Below are positions 12,071 through 24,348 of a DNA stretch of 64,000 bases, piece after piece. Every line of letters starts with the position of its first letter. The first letter of the stretch is position 1. Source of the DNA: Thermothelomyces thermophilus ATCC 42464 (taxonomy: Eukaryota; Ascomycota; Sordariomycetes; Sordariales; Chaetomiaceae); contig NC_016477.1 in NCBI RefSeq assembly GCF_000226095.1, positions 2,170,001 to 2,234,000 of the forward strand, given 5' to 3'. The position numbers and the translations under genes are program-made. Under the pieces are notes generated by a model. It made no database searches. It saw nothing but the letters and a program-made list of their open reading frames with translations, and was not told the origin of the DNA.

Positions 12071-14332
12071 ATAGTTTAGAACAGAGGTGACTTCGACCTT
12101 AACATCGATATGGCTACTAACGTTACGGCTAAACAGTTACTTGCTTAGCTTAGTCAACTCTAGCAACGGATCTAGGAGTTAGACTAGAGAGATAAGGCTA
12201 CTTAAGCTCAAATTAAGGAACTCAAGAACCGTAAAAAGTACTTATAGAAGTTAGTTAACGAGGCCTATGCCAAAATCGAGACGCTTAAGACTACTAAAGT
12301 AAGCCACATCAAGATCGAACTGCCTAACAAATATAGAAGAACTAAGGAGGATCTTGTAGGATTCCTAACAAACCTCTGATCCTACTTCCGGCTTAATGAC
12401 GACAAGTTTCCGGACGACAAAGCCAAAGTCCTCTATGTAGCTACGAGACTAAAGGGCAAGGTACTTAGATAGTTCGAGCCTACGTGGAATGACTACCTTA
12501 CTAAGGAAGACAAAGACGACTGAGACACGTTTATATAAGTAGTCTTCCGATCTTATAACTGTTTTGAAGAAGAGCTTTGGGAAGTTTTTGGTGACAAAGA
12601 CAAGAAGATTTATATGTAAGAAAGACTTGCTAATCTCTGATAGACCAAGTTAGCAGCCTCCTATACCGTATAGTTTAGATAGGATATGCTTAAGTCTTAG
12701 CTTAACGACAAGGCATTAATATAATTGTTCTATAATAGCTTAAAGGAAAAGGTTAAAGACGAGCTATATAAGTATAATCGGCCTAAGACCCTAGACAAAT
12801 ACATTATATAGGCTATTAAAATCGATGATTAACTCTATATATAAGAGTAGTAGAAACAAGGTCAAATAAACGGAACCACGGTTAAGGCTAATGACAAGAA
12901 AAAGCGAGCGTACGTCAGTACCTTATATAGGATATACCCTAGAGCTATAGATATAGATATAGCGTAGAAGTAAGACTAGAAGAAGACGACCAAAGACAAG
13001 TCTAATGTTACCTACTATAACTACAAAAAGAAAGGGCACTATAAGCGAGAATGTCGAAGCCTAAAGAAAGAGTAGAAGATAGTCCCTAGAAAGGAAATTA
13101 CGACTATCGACGAAACTACTAAGGATGTTATCAAAGTAGTGGCCATAAGCTACAAAGACAAGGATAGTGATATAGATAGTCTCGGACACGACGGCGATAG
13201 TAAAGACGAACAAGCACCGTACTCCGAACTGGTCACTATAGACCTAGAGATAGGTCTTGCCGAATAGGACATGGCAGGGGAATATGCACCGCCAGTTTCG
13301 ATTCTCCTAGTCTTGAGGCAGTAGGGTTTTACAGTTATATAGAGGTAGAATAGATCGTAGATAACTGATACCTAAGGAATCTAAAGACCTGGACCTAATA
13401 TTCTATTCCTCTAGGAACAAATCAAATAGTACTGTAATGAAGTTTTTCGGCTTAATATGGAGCTATACAAATAGGATAGGCGCTTAATTTGACTTGCCTA
13501 GTAAAGCGATAGAATAAGGGACGAAATAAGGGAACTCCGATGTATTATAGAAACTATTAAAGGAGAATAGCCTATAATATATAATAGGCTTAATAGCTAT
13601 ACTAAGTATCTTGACGGCTAATAACTTAGTAACAATATATAGAACCTAGAATACTAGTTTATATACGCGAATCGCGGAAAAGACGAACGTATATAGGAAA
13701 GCTACTAGAGAAAATACTCCTATGTTAGCACTAGAGTATCTATAGTCTACGTATAATGGGAAGGATTCGGGAAAGAATTCTAATACCTCCTAGGCGACGC
13801 CATGCGACTATACCCTTGACACGAGGCATATATATAAGTGCCTTGGTTCTAGTATATGGCATACAAATGCCGATACTACTTCCGTAACAAATTCGAAAAC
13901 AATCACTAGCCGACCTGACAAGGAAATGAGGACAAAAGCTTACGCCCTATAGAATAGGTCTACGATATAGGAAATAGAGCGGCTGAATTGCTCTAGAAGA
14001 TCGAAGCCCGCGATCTAGAAGGCATTACAATAGTTCTAAGACAAGCCTAGCCTAGGTACTACAGAACTAGACAAGACACGTAGGACTTATGCTAGAGCAA
14101 CGATTGCCTCTATTATATAGATAAAAAGAAATTGCGAATTCGGGAGCTTTAGACAAAGCTATAGCATGTATAACGGAAAGCAGAATAGACCTAATAGTAG
14201 GAAGCTATAAGCACTTAATAGCTTATAGAAATAAGCACGATCGACAAAGCTACTATTAGCTGAACAACCAAAGAGGTTAATACTAACCTAGGAAACGGGT
14301 CAGGGCCCTTCGAGGGGCCCGGAAACTATTAA
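12071..14332 (+). pseudogene. gag: Gyp4 gag remnant
   Basis: 2262 bp, equal to intact gag. The start ATG has become ATA (12071-12073). The order is the same as in Gyp8: coiled coil, capsid-like region, a decayed CCHC knuckle near 13015-13055 and the long C-terminal region. There are many RIP stops. Confidence 0.9.
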
Positions 14333-17300
14333 TGCCTATATAGCAGCAGGTAGTAGCGTAGTATAGGAGGGACTAGCGCAAGAGACCACTATATCAAGAC
14401 CTCCTAATAGAAATATAGGAAATCGCCGCAATCTTTAGACGACGGCGGCAAGATAAGCAATTATAGATAATAGCATAGTAGAAATAGTACAAAATGCTTG
14501 TACTAATAGACAGTGGAGCAGAGATGAACCTAATTTCGCCGATACTTGTAAATTAGCTATAGATACCCTAGAGAATAAAGCAGAAGCATAGTATAGTCAG
14601 AGGGCCATTTCTAATATAATAGATATATAAGGAGACTAAACCAATCGACATTACCATAGTAAGGAAGACTATAGTAGTTATATTTAGTATTATAGATATA
14701 GGTAACGATAAAGATATAATATTAGGGTTACTATAGTATAAAGACTACGACCCGGACATTAGCTAGAAGAATAGTAGCTACCTATAACCCTAAATAGAAT
14801 CGTATTTGACTAGCAAGATAGGGAGCATGTAAGGATCACGAGTAGACGATGCTCAAGGAAAGGCATGTCCTATAGATCTACCACAAGAGACAGATAGTAG
14901 CAGGCAGACCACTATAGACTCTAAAAGAGGCAGCACAACGACATCGATATCGCGATAGGAGGAACAAGCTAAACCGCCGATAGCTATTCTCTCTATTGAC
15001 GAATACAGAGCACTGCAATTAGAGCAGTAGGATAAGACAGGAGAAATCGCTAGTATTACTATAGACGGAACCAAGTTTATATACTATTAGAAAACTAAGA
15101 GACGAGACAAGACTAGGGAAGTACCGAAGGAATACGAAGGATATCTAGCATTTGAACCGAAACATCTAGAAGGACTACTAGAACACGGCCTATAGGATTA
15201 CAAGATCAAGCTTAAGGAAGGAGTATGACTGAAGTTCTTTAAGATTTACTATACGAGCTAGATATAGAACGAAGAACTTAAGCGATATTTGGAGGAGAAC
15301 CTTTAAAGAGGATATATCTACCTGTCGACATCGCTAGCAGGCTACCTAATCCTATTTATGCCTAAGAAAGATAGAAAGCTACGGTTATATGTCGACTATC
15401 GGCAACTTAACAAATAGACTGTAAAAAACTAATACCCGTTACTACTAATCTTATAGCTCCGAGATCAGTTAGCAGGAGCCTAATATTTTACGTATCTTGA
15501 CTTACTATCGGCCTATAACTATATATAGATCAAAGAAGGCAACGAGTAGAAAATGGCCTTTAGGACACCCTATAGCCACTACAAGTACCTTGTTATGCCA
15601 TTCGGACTTACAAACGCGCCGGCAACGTTCCAAGCCCTAATTAATCAAGCTATCCGACCCTTTCTCGACAAATTTACGATATATTATCTCGACGACATAC
15701 TTATCTTCTCTAAGACGATAGACGAATACCGGAAGCACGTAAAAGTAGTACTAGACGCGCTATACACGTATAAGCTATTAGTTAACAAGGAAAAGAGCAA
15801 ATTCTATGTTAGGAAGATAGTCTTTTTAGGATATAAGATATCCCTAGGACAAATTCGGATAGAACCTTTAAAGGTTAAAGCTATTAAGAATTGGCTACGA
15901 CCGACGTCAGTTACGGAAGTACGAAGCTTTATCGGATTTATAAACTTCTACCAGATATTTATTAGGAACTTTAGAACGATTATACGACCTTTACACGAAC
16001 TTACCAAGAAGAATACTAAATTCCAATAGGAAGAATAACATAAGCAAGCATTTATATAGATTTGTAATGCCATTACCAAAGATCTAGTACTAGTACTACC
16101 AGACCCTAAGAAGCCATTTAAAGTAGAAATAGACACTTTAGACTATGCTATTAGAGGACAATTAGAATAATAAGACAGACAAAGAAAGCTATATCCTATA
16201 GCCTTCTTTTTAAAGAAGCTTGACAGACCACGTCTTAATTATCTAATCTATAATAAGGAACTACTTATAATTATTAAAGCTTTTAAGGAATAGCAACTAT
16301 ACCTTAGTAGCATAATTAAACCGGTACAAGTATATACAGATTATAAGAATTTACAATACTTTACGATAACAAAGGAGCTTAACGGACGACAAATACAATA
16401 GGCAGAATTCCTCGTGGAATTTAACTTTAAGATCTACTATAAGAAAGGCAAAGAGAACGTACAAGCAGACATCTTAAGTCGACAAACGGATTATATAGAA
16501 GGACAAATAGGAACGACACCACCATTGTTTAAGGAACAGACAGATAGAATGCTATATCACAAAACGCAAACACCCGTAGAAGATGATCTACTTGACTCGT
16601 TCCTAGAATACTACGCAATCTTTCGAGAAGAAAGGATCAACGAGGCATAGTATTAAGTAGTACCTAGACTACTAGTACCTAACGGAGTAGAAGAAAGAGA
16701 TAGAAAACTCTGGTACCGAGGTAAAGCGTACATCTACGATAAAGATCAATAGCTACGAATGATTCGAGAACTCTATAAGTCGAAACTCGGAGGATACAAA
16801 GGAGTTACAAAGACTATCGTACAAGTCAAGAAACACTACGACTTTCCACAGTTAACAGTACGAGTTAAGGAAGTTATATAGAACTACAATATCTGCAATC
16901 GAAGTAAAACGGCACGATATAAGCCGTACAGGCTACTTTAGCCACTACTAATAGCTAATAAACCATAGAGTTTAGTTACAATAGACTTTATTACAAAGCT
17001 GCCAGAATCCAAGGACACAGCCATAGGAGTGACCTACGACAATATTCTTACTATAGTAGATTGCCTAACCAAGTAGGCATACTTCTTTCCCTATAAGGAG
17101 TCCTAGATAGCGGAACAGTTGGTAGACGTAATCTATTGGCAAGTTACATCAATATATACTTGGCCGTAAGAATAGATCACCGACAGAGACACCAAGTTCG
17201 TGTCAAAGTTCTAGCAAGCGTTAATATAACAATTAGGCATTAATAGCAAGCTATTAATAGCATATTACCTACAGACTGATAGATAAACGGAGCGACTAAA

Positions 17301-18081
17301 CTAAGTTATTAAGCAGTACCTCCGCTCTTATGTTAACTACTAGCAAAACGACTAGGTCATACTATTGCCAATAGCATAACTTGCTTATAACACGACGCTA
17401 ACGGAAATGACCAAAGTCATACTGTTCTTCGCAAACTACAGATATAAAGCAGACCTTAGGCAAGGACTAGAGGTTATAGTGCCGAAAGTAGCAGTCAAAG
17501 CAGAACAAATGTACATACTATATAAAAAGCTTAAAAAGGAACTCGAGTTTGTTAAGACTAGAATAAAGAACTACTATAACAAACATAGGCTCGAGGGACC
17601 TTGCCTAGAGAGGAGAGACAAAGTCTACCTAATCATATGAAACTTATAAACTAAATAACCAAGTACGAAGCTAGACTTTAAGAAGGTTAGACCCTTTATT
17701 ATCAAAGAACGAATTTTGACATCTAACTACCGACCATCGTTACTATTATCTATACGACTACAGATAGATGTTTTTTATATTTCACTTCTCGAACTAGCAT
17801 TAAAGAACGCTAAGGTTACTATATACATCAAAGCAAAGGACAAAGAGGAAGAATAGGACGTCAAAGAAATTCTAGATTTATATATTATTAATAGGGAACT
17901 ATAGTATCTAGTTAAATAGCTTGATTTCGGACTAAAAGACAACTTATAGGAACCTATTAAGAATTTAAACTGCCCTAAGAAACTAGAATAGTTCTATCGG
18001 CAGAACCCGGATCGGCCAAAGGCAAATCTAGGATAAAACCAAAAATAGCGCCCTAGTTAATAACGTCGACGCCACCGTTAA
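14296..18081 (+). pseudogene. pol: Gyp4 pol remnant
   Basis: 3786 bp from the frameshift site (AGGAAAC at 14290-14296) to TAA 18079-18081, exactly the intact length. Longer open pieces are the RT segment 15553-16029 with YLDD, and integrase fragments near 17407-17640. The C-terminal chromodomain is followed by a type-2 tail that differs in sequence from Gyp8. Confidence 0.9.
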
Positions 18082-18567
18082 GCTATACAACGGCCCCCGA
18101 TTCCTGCTGTTCTACCGCCTCTAATTCGTCTAGATTTGACAAACCCTATATAACCATGTCTGCCCCCTTCTCCACCAGGAACTCTCGTTATTTACAGACC
18201 CGAGTTAGACGGGCTAATGCCTCGGAAGCTTTATGTTAATATTCTCGTAGCAAGGCTTCGGCCTCTTTCTCTTTAGCTTTTAAACGACATTACTCGTATA
18301 TAATACGATCTACTACGTTATAATTAGAGATGTGCTCTTGTAAGGAAATAGAAACTTATAAGAAGAAACTAGAACGCTAGAATCATTGTAAGTACGACCC
18401 TAATATATATAAGCCTTGTAGCGATAAGATTTTTCAATTATCTTATATACTTGGTTATACTCTATATAATGAGAATACGCTATCATTACAAACCTATAAT
18501 TAGAAATAAACTAAGCTAAACGCTTACGATAAATAGATGCTAGGGATCTATATACATTAGATAATAT
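17957..18567 (-). pseudogene. Gyp4 antisense Zn-cluster/coiled-coil gene, version 2, decayed
   Basis: Exon 1 is 18360-18567 (208 nt), a 47-nt intron is 18313-18359, and exon 2 is 17957-18312 (356 nt), all on the minus strand. The start is ATA, the donor has changed GT to AT, and there are RIP stops. The six cysteine positions of the intact Gyp8 protein are all occupied by Tyr (TAT/TAC), as expected from G-to-A change of TGT/TGC. Exon lengths equal those in Gyp6. The end overlaps the pol chromodomain tail-to-tail. Confidence 0.72.
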
Positions 18568-18696
18568 AACTAATAGTACGAAGGGCAATAAGAGGCTAAG
18601 GAAAAAAACACATACAAGGAACGTAAGGGATATTAGCACTATTTAAGACGGCCTAAAGAGGGCTTTCGGGTCGAAAGCCTTAGAGGGAGGGTATCG

Positions 18697-19115
18697 TATC
18701 ACAGAAATATATATATAGATGCCGCCTAAGCCACTAGTACAAATAGGCCAATTAAGTCAAAGGAACGAAAGGACTAATTATAGCATGGGAAGCATAGTGA
18801 TCACTACGCTCACCAGTGATCAGGGTGATCACCACCATACGATCACTTACGATCACCGTAATCAGGAATGATTACTAGGATTATATATACATATAGATAG
18901 TCACTCGTTATAGTAGACTCTGGGAGTTCACCAGTGGTAACAATCACAATCACAGTACTTATACCAAGCATTGCTAATTACTATAAGAGACAACTCTAAG
19001 TGTTGTTGTGAACCCTTTGGCTTCACCGAATCCCTCAGACGACCTGCCTGCTTGTCCCGCTTTACCTACCTCTGTCTGGACCCTTTTAGAAGAAGTCTGA
19101 GTTAGGTTCGTCACA
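18697..19115 (+). repeat. Gyp4 3' LTR (U3 type 2)
   Basis: 419 bp, preceded by a purine-rich tract (GAGGGAGGG) and the conserved hairpin. It keeps AGTGGTAACAA at the start of R and a cluster of GATCAC motifs at about 18791-18875. Confidence 0.95.
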
Positions 19116-20806
19116 TTACTCTAGTAGATTACCTAACTAAATAGGTATACTTCTTTCCCTATAAAGAATCCTAGATAGCTAAATAGCTAATAGATGTAAT
19201 CTATCGGCAAGTAGCATTAGTATATGCTTAGCTATAAGAATAGATCACTGATAGAGATACCAAGTTTATATTAAAGTTCTAGTAAGCGTTAATATAACGA
19301 TTAGGCGTTAATAGCAAGCTATTAACGGCATATTACCTATAGACTGACGGACAAACGGAGCGATTAAACCAAGTTATCGAGTAATATCTCTGTTCTTACG
19401 TCAATTCCTAGCAAAACGACTAGGTTATACTATTACTAATAGTATAACTCGCTTATAATATAATGCTAACGGAAACGACTAAAGTTATACTATTCTTCGC
19501 GAACTACAGATATAAAGCAGACCTTAGGTAAAGACTAGAGGTCATGGTGCTAAGAGCAGTAGTTAAAGCAAAATAAATATATATACTATACGAGAAACTT
19601 AAAAAGGAACTCGAGTTTGTTAGGACCAAAATAAAAAATTACTATAATAAATATAGGCTCGAGGGACCTTACCTAGAGAGGGGAGACAAAGTCTACCTAA
19701 TTATACGAAACTTATAAACCAAACGACTAAATATAAAGCTAGACTTTAAGAAGGTTAGACCCTTTGTTATCAAAGAACGAATTTTGACATCTAACTATCG
19801 ACTATTGTTACCGTCATCTATATAACTATAGATAGATATTTTTTATATTTCACTTCTTAAACTAGTACCGAAAAACGCTAAGGTTGCTATATATATTAAA
19901 GTAGAGGACGAAGAGGAAGAATAGGACGTTAAAGAAATTCTAGATTTACGTATTATTAATAGAAAACTATAGTATCTAGTTAAATGGCTTGATTTCGGAC
20001 TAGAAGACAACTTATAGGAACCTATTAAGAACCTAAATTGCCCTAAGAAACTAGAGCAATTCTACTAGCGGAATCCTAACTAGCTATAAAAACCGGCTCT
20101 AAAGCCCATTCCCTAATAGAAAAAGAGGGGAACCTACTAGAATTAGGACTAGGATCTAACCTAATTAACTCCTAATTAAGTATATTAAAAGTACCTAATG
20201 CCTAAGCCTAACTTGTAAGGGTCTACGTCTCTAATATCGGCAAAGGAGTATTTAGTTCTTCCTCCTCTTCTAGACGAGCTATACCACAATAAAAAACTTT
20301 AGTACTACGATCGTATAGGGATTACTATAAACGACGTAATCGACTTAAATGGCTTAGTATCTAAGCAAGTAATGCCTTAGTCTTAGTAATCTCCCTTAAA
20401 ACCTTCTCTTGCTCTGATAAATTCGAAAGGACTAAGATAGTTAGTAACCTAAGACTATAAAGGAAAATAATAAGAAACCTATAGGCATCTATAATGTTTA
20501 AACTACTGCACTTCTTACCTATATAAATATAGTTTTGATACTTATTTAAACCCTCTATTATTATATAACGCTTTTATAGCTTTACATTCTAATAATACTC
20601 GTAAGGTATAGCGACCTTATAACCCTCTCGCTTAATCTTAATAGTAATAGCGTATCGTTCGTATTTAAGATCACGATAATTCCTAGGAATACAATTAGCT
20701 ATAGCAAAAGGAAGCTAGCAGAAGAAGGACATTACCTACTAGGGAAAAGGGGGTATTAGTAGTATTTAAAACAAGTCATAAGAAGCTTTTAGGTCGAAAG
20801 CCCTAA
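19116..20806 (+). pseudogene. pol: Gyp3 pol remnant, second part, with an unusual C-terminal extension
   Basis: It continues integrase from the Gyp4 insertion through the chromodomain (to about 20060). In all other copies pol ends soon after this. Here the same frame runs on for about 240 codons to about 20806, interrupted about 30 times, only by TAA/TAG and never by TGA, which is what RIP does to CAA/CAG/TGG codons. The extension is rich in restored-type Gln/Trp positions, Leu and Tyr, and I do not recognise a domain. I also do not recognise the antisense cysteine gene here. Confidence 0.75.
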
Positions 20807-20819
20807 AGAGGGGGCATCG

Positions 20820-21271
20820 TATTACAAGCCAACTATATACCGCGACCCGGTAAGGTGTAGCAGGCTAAATGAGCTACCAATCAAGAAGGGCACAAAGCGA
20901 GGCTGACATAGGATCGCTAGGGAGCGCGGGCTACCACAGGCGAACAATTGCCAAAAGGGAAAGATAGTAAAGGATAGCTAGCTACTAAAGGCGATCTAAG
21001 GACAGGATAGAAGGGGACTATAAGCGATCGACAGAAGTATATATATATATAAATAGTCACTTGTTATAGTAGACTCTAGGAGTTTACTAGTGATAGCAAC
21101 CTACAATTATAGTACTTATACTAAGTATTATTGACTACTATAAGAGACAACTCTAGTGTTGTTATAAACCCTTTGGCTTTACCGAATCCTTTAGATAACC
21201 TACCTACTTGTCTTGCTTAATTTACCTTTGTTTAAACCCTTTTAGAAGAAGTCTAAGTTAGATTCGTTACA
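20820..21271 (+). repeat. Gyp3 3' LTR (U3 type 3, 452 bp)
   Basis: It starts with an RIP-altered TGTCAC (TATTAC) after a conserved purine tract and ends in CGTTACA. About 230 bp of U3 is unlike types 1 and 2 and is less AT-rich. R/U5 is shared with the family; R starts AGTGATAGCAA. Confidence 0.9.
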
Positions 21272-21276
21272 TTTCC

Positions 21277-21605
21277 TATTAGTAGGAGGGGTACTTAGGT
21301 GATCGAGAATATTCTAGATAGATTATATAGATTGTATACTAAGAGCCTAACGCTTAAGGATATCGCTATTGTCAAAGGATTCTATATTAATATTATCTTA
21401 GAAGCTCTATTACTTAAGGTAGGCGCTTAGTACTATAGCTTAGATTACTTATTACATTTCGGAATACTAGAAAATAACATTATTCTTTATAAGTTAGAAT
21501 ATAAATATAATCTTACCTTCCTTAAATATAAGCTACTTTTTTATTACTCGAGCTTTCTAAATTACATCTTAACTAGTAAAGTAGGTATTATAAACGTTTA
21601 TATAT
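21277..21605 (+). pseudogene. Cop1 fragment 1: Ty1/copia pol, protease/pre-integrase region
   Basis: A decayed plus-strand frame reads with motifs such as SLTLKDIAIVKGFY, LEYKYNLTF and YILTSKVG, typical of the region between protease and integrase in ascomycete copia polyproteins. It continues in register in the next fragment at 29208 once Gyp5 and its TATAT duplication are removed. The part upstream lies left of Gyp3 outside the window. Confidence 0.8.
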
Positions 21606-22059
21606 TGTCACGGATAAGCACATAGACGGCCCGGCAGGCTACAGCCAGGACGCAGGACATTCCGACAGCCAATCACTTGACGGACCAATCAGAAGATTAT
21701 CACTGCCAAGACTAAGGTCTTCACTAGTGATAATAACATGTCACCGTCGACAACGCGGAATCATAGAGTAAAAGGAGAAATAGTACTAGTAATAACTATT
21801 AAAGAGAAATAGATAATTATATATATATAGCTAGCTAGTCACTCGTTACGATAGACTCTAGGAGTTTACTAGTGATAGCAACCTAACCTATAATCACCGG
21901 TATTTATACTAAGTATTACTAACTATTATAGGAGATAACTCTAGTATTATTATAAACCTTTTAGCTTTACCAAATCCCTTAGACGACCTATACGCTTATC
22001 CCACTTAATTTACCTCTGTCTAAACCCTTTTAGAAGAAGTCTAAGCTAGGTTCGTTATA
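21606..22059 (+). repeat. Gyp5 5' LTR (454 bp)
   Basis: Starts TGTCACG, ends CGTTATA (altered CGTCACA). R starts at AGTGATAGCAA (21871-21881). Confidence 0.95.
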
Positions 22060-22061
22060 TA

Positions 22062-22072
22062 TTGCTATCACT
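22062..22072 (+). promoter_or_regulatory. Gyp5 self-priming site
   Basis: TTGCTATCACT, starting 3 bases after the 5' LTR, is the exact reverse complement of AGTGATAGCAA at 21871-21881 in the LTR. Compared with Gyp8, two positions have changed on both sides of the pairing. Confidence 0.75.
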
Positions 22073-22086
22073 CCCTTTGTTCTGTC

Positions 22087-24348
22087 ATGGCTCAGAACGG
22101 AGGTAATTTCGACCTCGACATCGATATAGCTACTAACGTCACGGCCGAACAGCTGCTTACCTAGCTTAGTTAACTCTAGTAGCAGATTTAGGAGTTAGAC
22201 TAGAGAGATAAGGTTATATAAGCTCGGATCAAGAAACTCGAAAACGGCGAAAAGCACTTATAGAAGCTAGTTAACGAGGCCTATGCTAAAATTAAGGCAC
22301 TTAAGGGCGCTAAAGCGAGCCATATCAAGATCGAACTACCTAGTAAATACGGAGGAACTAAGGAGGATCTTATAGGATTCCTGACGAACCTCCGATCTTA
22401 CTTCTAGCTTAATGATAATAAGTTTTCGGACGATAAAGCCAAAGTCCTCTACGTAGCTACGAGACTAGAGGGCAAGGTACTTAGATAGTTTGAGCCTACG
22501 TAGAACGACTATCTTACTAAGGAAGATGAAGACGACCGAGACGCGTTTATATAGGTAGTCTTTCGGTCTTACGACCGGTTTAAAGAAGAGCTTTGGAAGG
22601 TTTTTAGCGACAAAGATAAGAAGATTTATATACAAGAAAGACTTGCTAATCTCTAACAGATCAAATTAATAGCCTCCTATGCTATATAGTTTAGATAGGA
22701 CATACTTAAGTCTTAGCTTAACGATAAGGTGTTAATATAACTATTCTATAACGGCTTAAAGGAAAAGGTTAAAGATAAACTATATAAGTATAACTAGCCT
22801 AAGACTCTAGACAAATATATCGTATAGGCTATTAGAATCGATGATTAACTCTATATATGAGAGTAGTAGAAACGAGGTTAGACAAACAGAACCATAGTTA
22901 AGGCTAACGATAAGAAAAAACAAGCATACGTTAGCATATCGCATAGGACGTATCTAGGAGCTATAGATATAGATATAGTATAGAAGTAAGATAAGAAGAA
23001 AACGACTAAAGATAAGTCTAACATCACCTGCTATAACTACAGAAAGAAAGGATACTATAGATAAGAATGTCGAAGCCCGAAGAAAGACTAGAAACTAGTC
23101 CCTAGAAAGGAAATTACGGCTATTAACGAAACCGCTAAGGATATCATCGAAGTAGCGGCTACAAGCTACAAAGATAGGGACAGCAATATAGATAGTCTTA
23201 GACACAATGGCGACGGTAAAGACAAACAAGTACTATACTCCGAACTGGTTACCGTAGATCTAGAAACAGGTCTTGCTAAATAGGACACGGCGGGAGAGTA
23301 TGTACCACTAATTTCGATTCTCCTAGCCTTAAGGTAGTAGGGTTTCATAGTCACTTAGAGGCAGGATAGATCGTAGACAACCGACACCTAAGGAATCGAA
23401 AGACCTGGACCTAATGTTCTATTCCTCTAGAAACGAATCGAATAGTACCATAACGAAGTTTTCCGGCTTAACACGGAACTACGCGAACAGGATGAACGCT
23501 TGATTTGACTTACCTAGTAGAGCGATAGAATGAGGGACAAGATAAGGGAACTCCGATGTATCGTGGAAACTATCAAAGGGGAATAGCCTATGATGTACGA
23601 TAGACCCAATAGCTACACTAAGCATTTTGACGATTAGCAACTTAGCCACGACGTACAGAACCCCAAGTACTAGTTTATATACACGAACCACGGAAAAGAT
23701 AAGCATATATAGGAAAACTACTAGAAGAAATACTCCTACCTTAGCATTAGAGTACCTATAGCCTACGTATAGTAGGAAGGATTTAGAAAAGAGTTTTAAT
23801 ACCTTCTAGGCAACGCCACATGACTATACCCGCGATATAAGGCATATATACAAGTGCCCTAGTTTTAGTATATATTATATAAATGCCGATACTACTTTCG
23901 CAACAAATTCGAAAACAATTACTAGCCAACCTAACAAGGAAATAAGGACAGAAGCCTCCGCCCTGTGGAATAGGTCTATGATATAGGAAACAGAGCGGCC
24001 GAATTGCTCTAGAAGATCAAAGCCCGCGATCTAGAAGGCATTACGGTAGTACTAAAACGAGCCTAGCCTAGGCACTATGGAATAGGACGAGATATATAGG
24101 ACTCGTGCCGGAGTAACGACTGCCTTTACTACGCAGACGAAAAGAAATCGCGGATCTAGGAGCTTTAGATAAAGCTATAGCATGTACAACGAAAAGTAAA
24201 ACAGACCTAATGGTAGGAAGCTATAAGCACTTAATAGCTTATAGAAATGAGCACGATCGACAAAGCTACTATTAGCCGAACAACCGAAGAGGTCAGTACT
24301 AACCTAGGAAACGGGTCAGGGCCCTTTAAGGGGTCTGGAAACTATTAA
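22087..24348 (+). pseudogene. gag: Gyp5 gag remnant
   Basis: ATG 22087 to TAA 24346-24348, 2262 bp as in the intact copy. The ATG is kept but many RIP stops follow. The CCHC knuckle region (about 23029-23070) is damaged. Confidence 0.9.

Larger units (their letters stand above)
11625..19115 (+). mobile_element. Gyp4: complete but RIP-decayed gypsy chromovirus in Gyp3
   Basis: It is 7491 bp with two 419-bp type-2 LTRs and perfect TTACT duplications at 11620-11624 and 19116-19120. Gag and pol have the same lengths as in the intact copy but are riddled with TAA/TAG. It carries version 2 of the antisense gene. Confidence 0.96.
9334..21271 (+). mobile_element. Gyp3: gypsy element with a third U3 type, split by Gyp4
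   Basis: It comprises 9334-11624 and 19116-21271; Gyp4 with its TTACT duplication lies between. The 5' LTR, gag and protease are left of the window, beyond Gyp2 and Gyp1. The 3' LTR is at 20820-21271 and is followed by TTTCC (21272-21276), the presumed target duplication, and then by Cop1. It differs from the other copies in having no recognisable antisense gene at its 3' end, a longer pol frame and a different U3. Confidence 0.9.
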
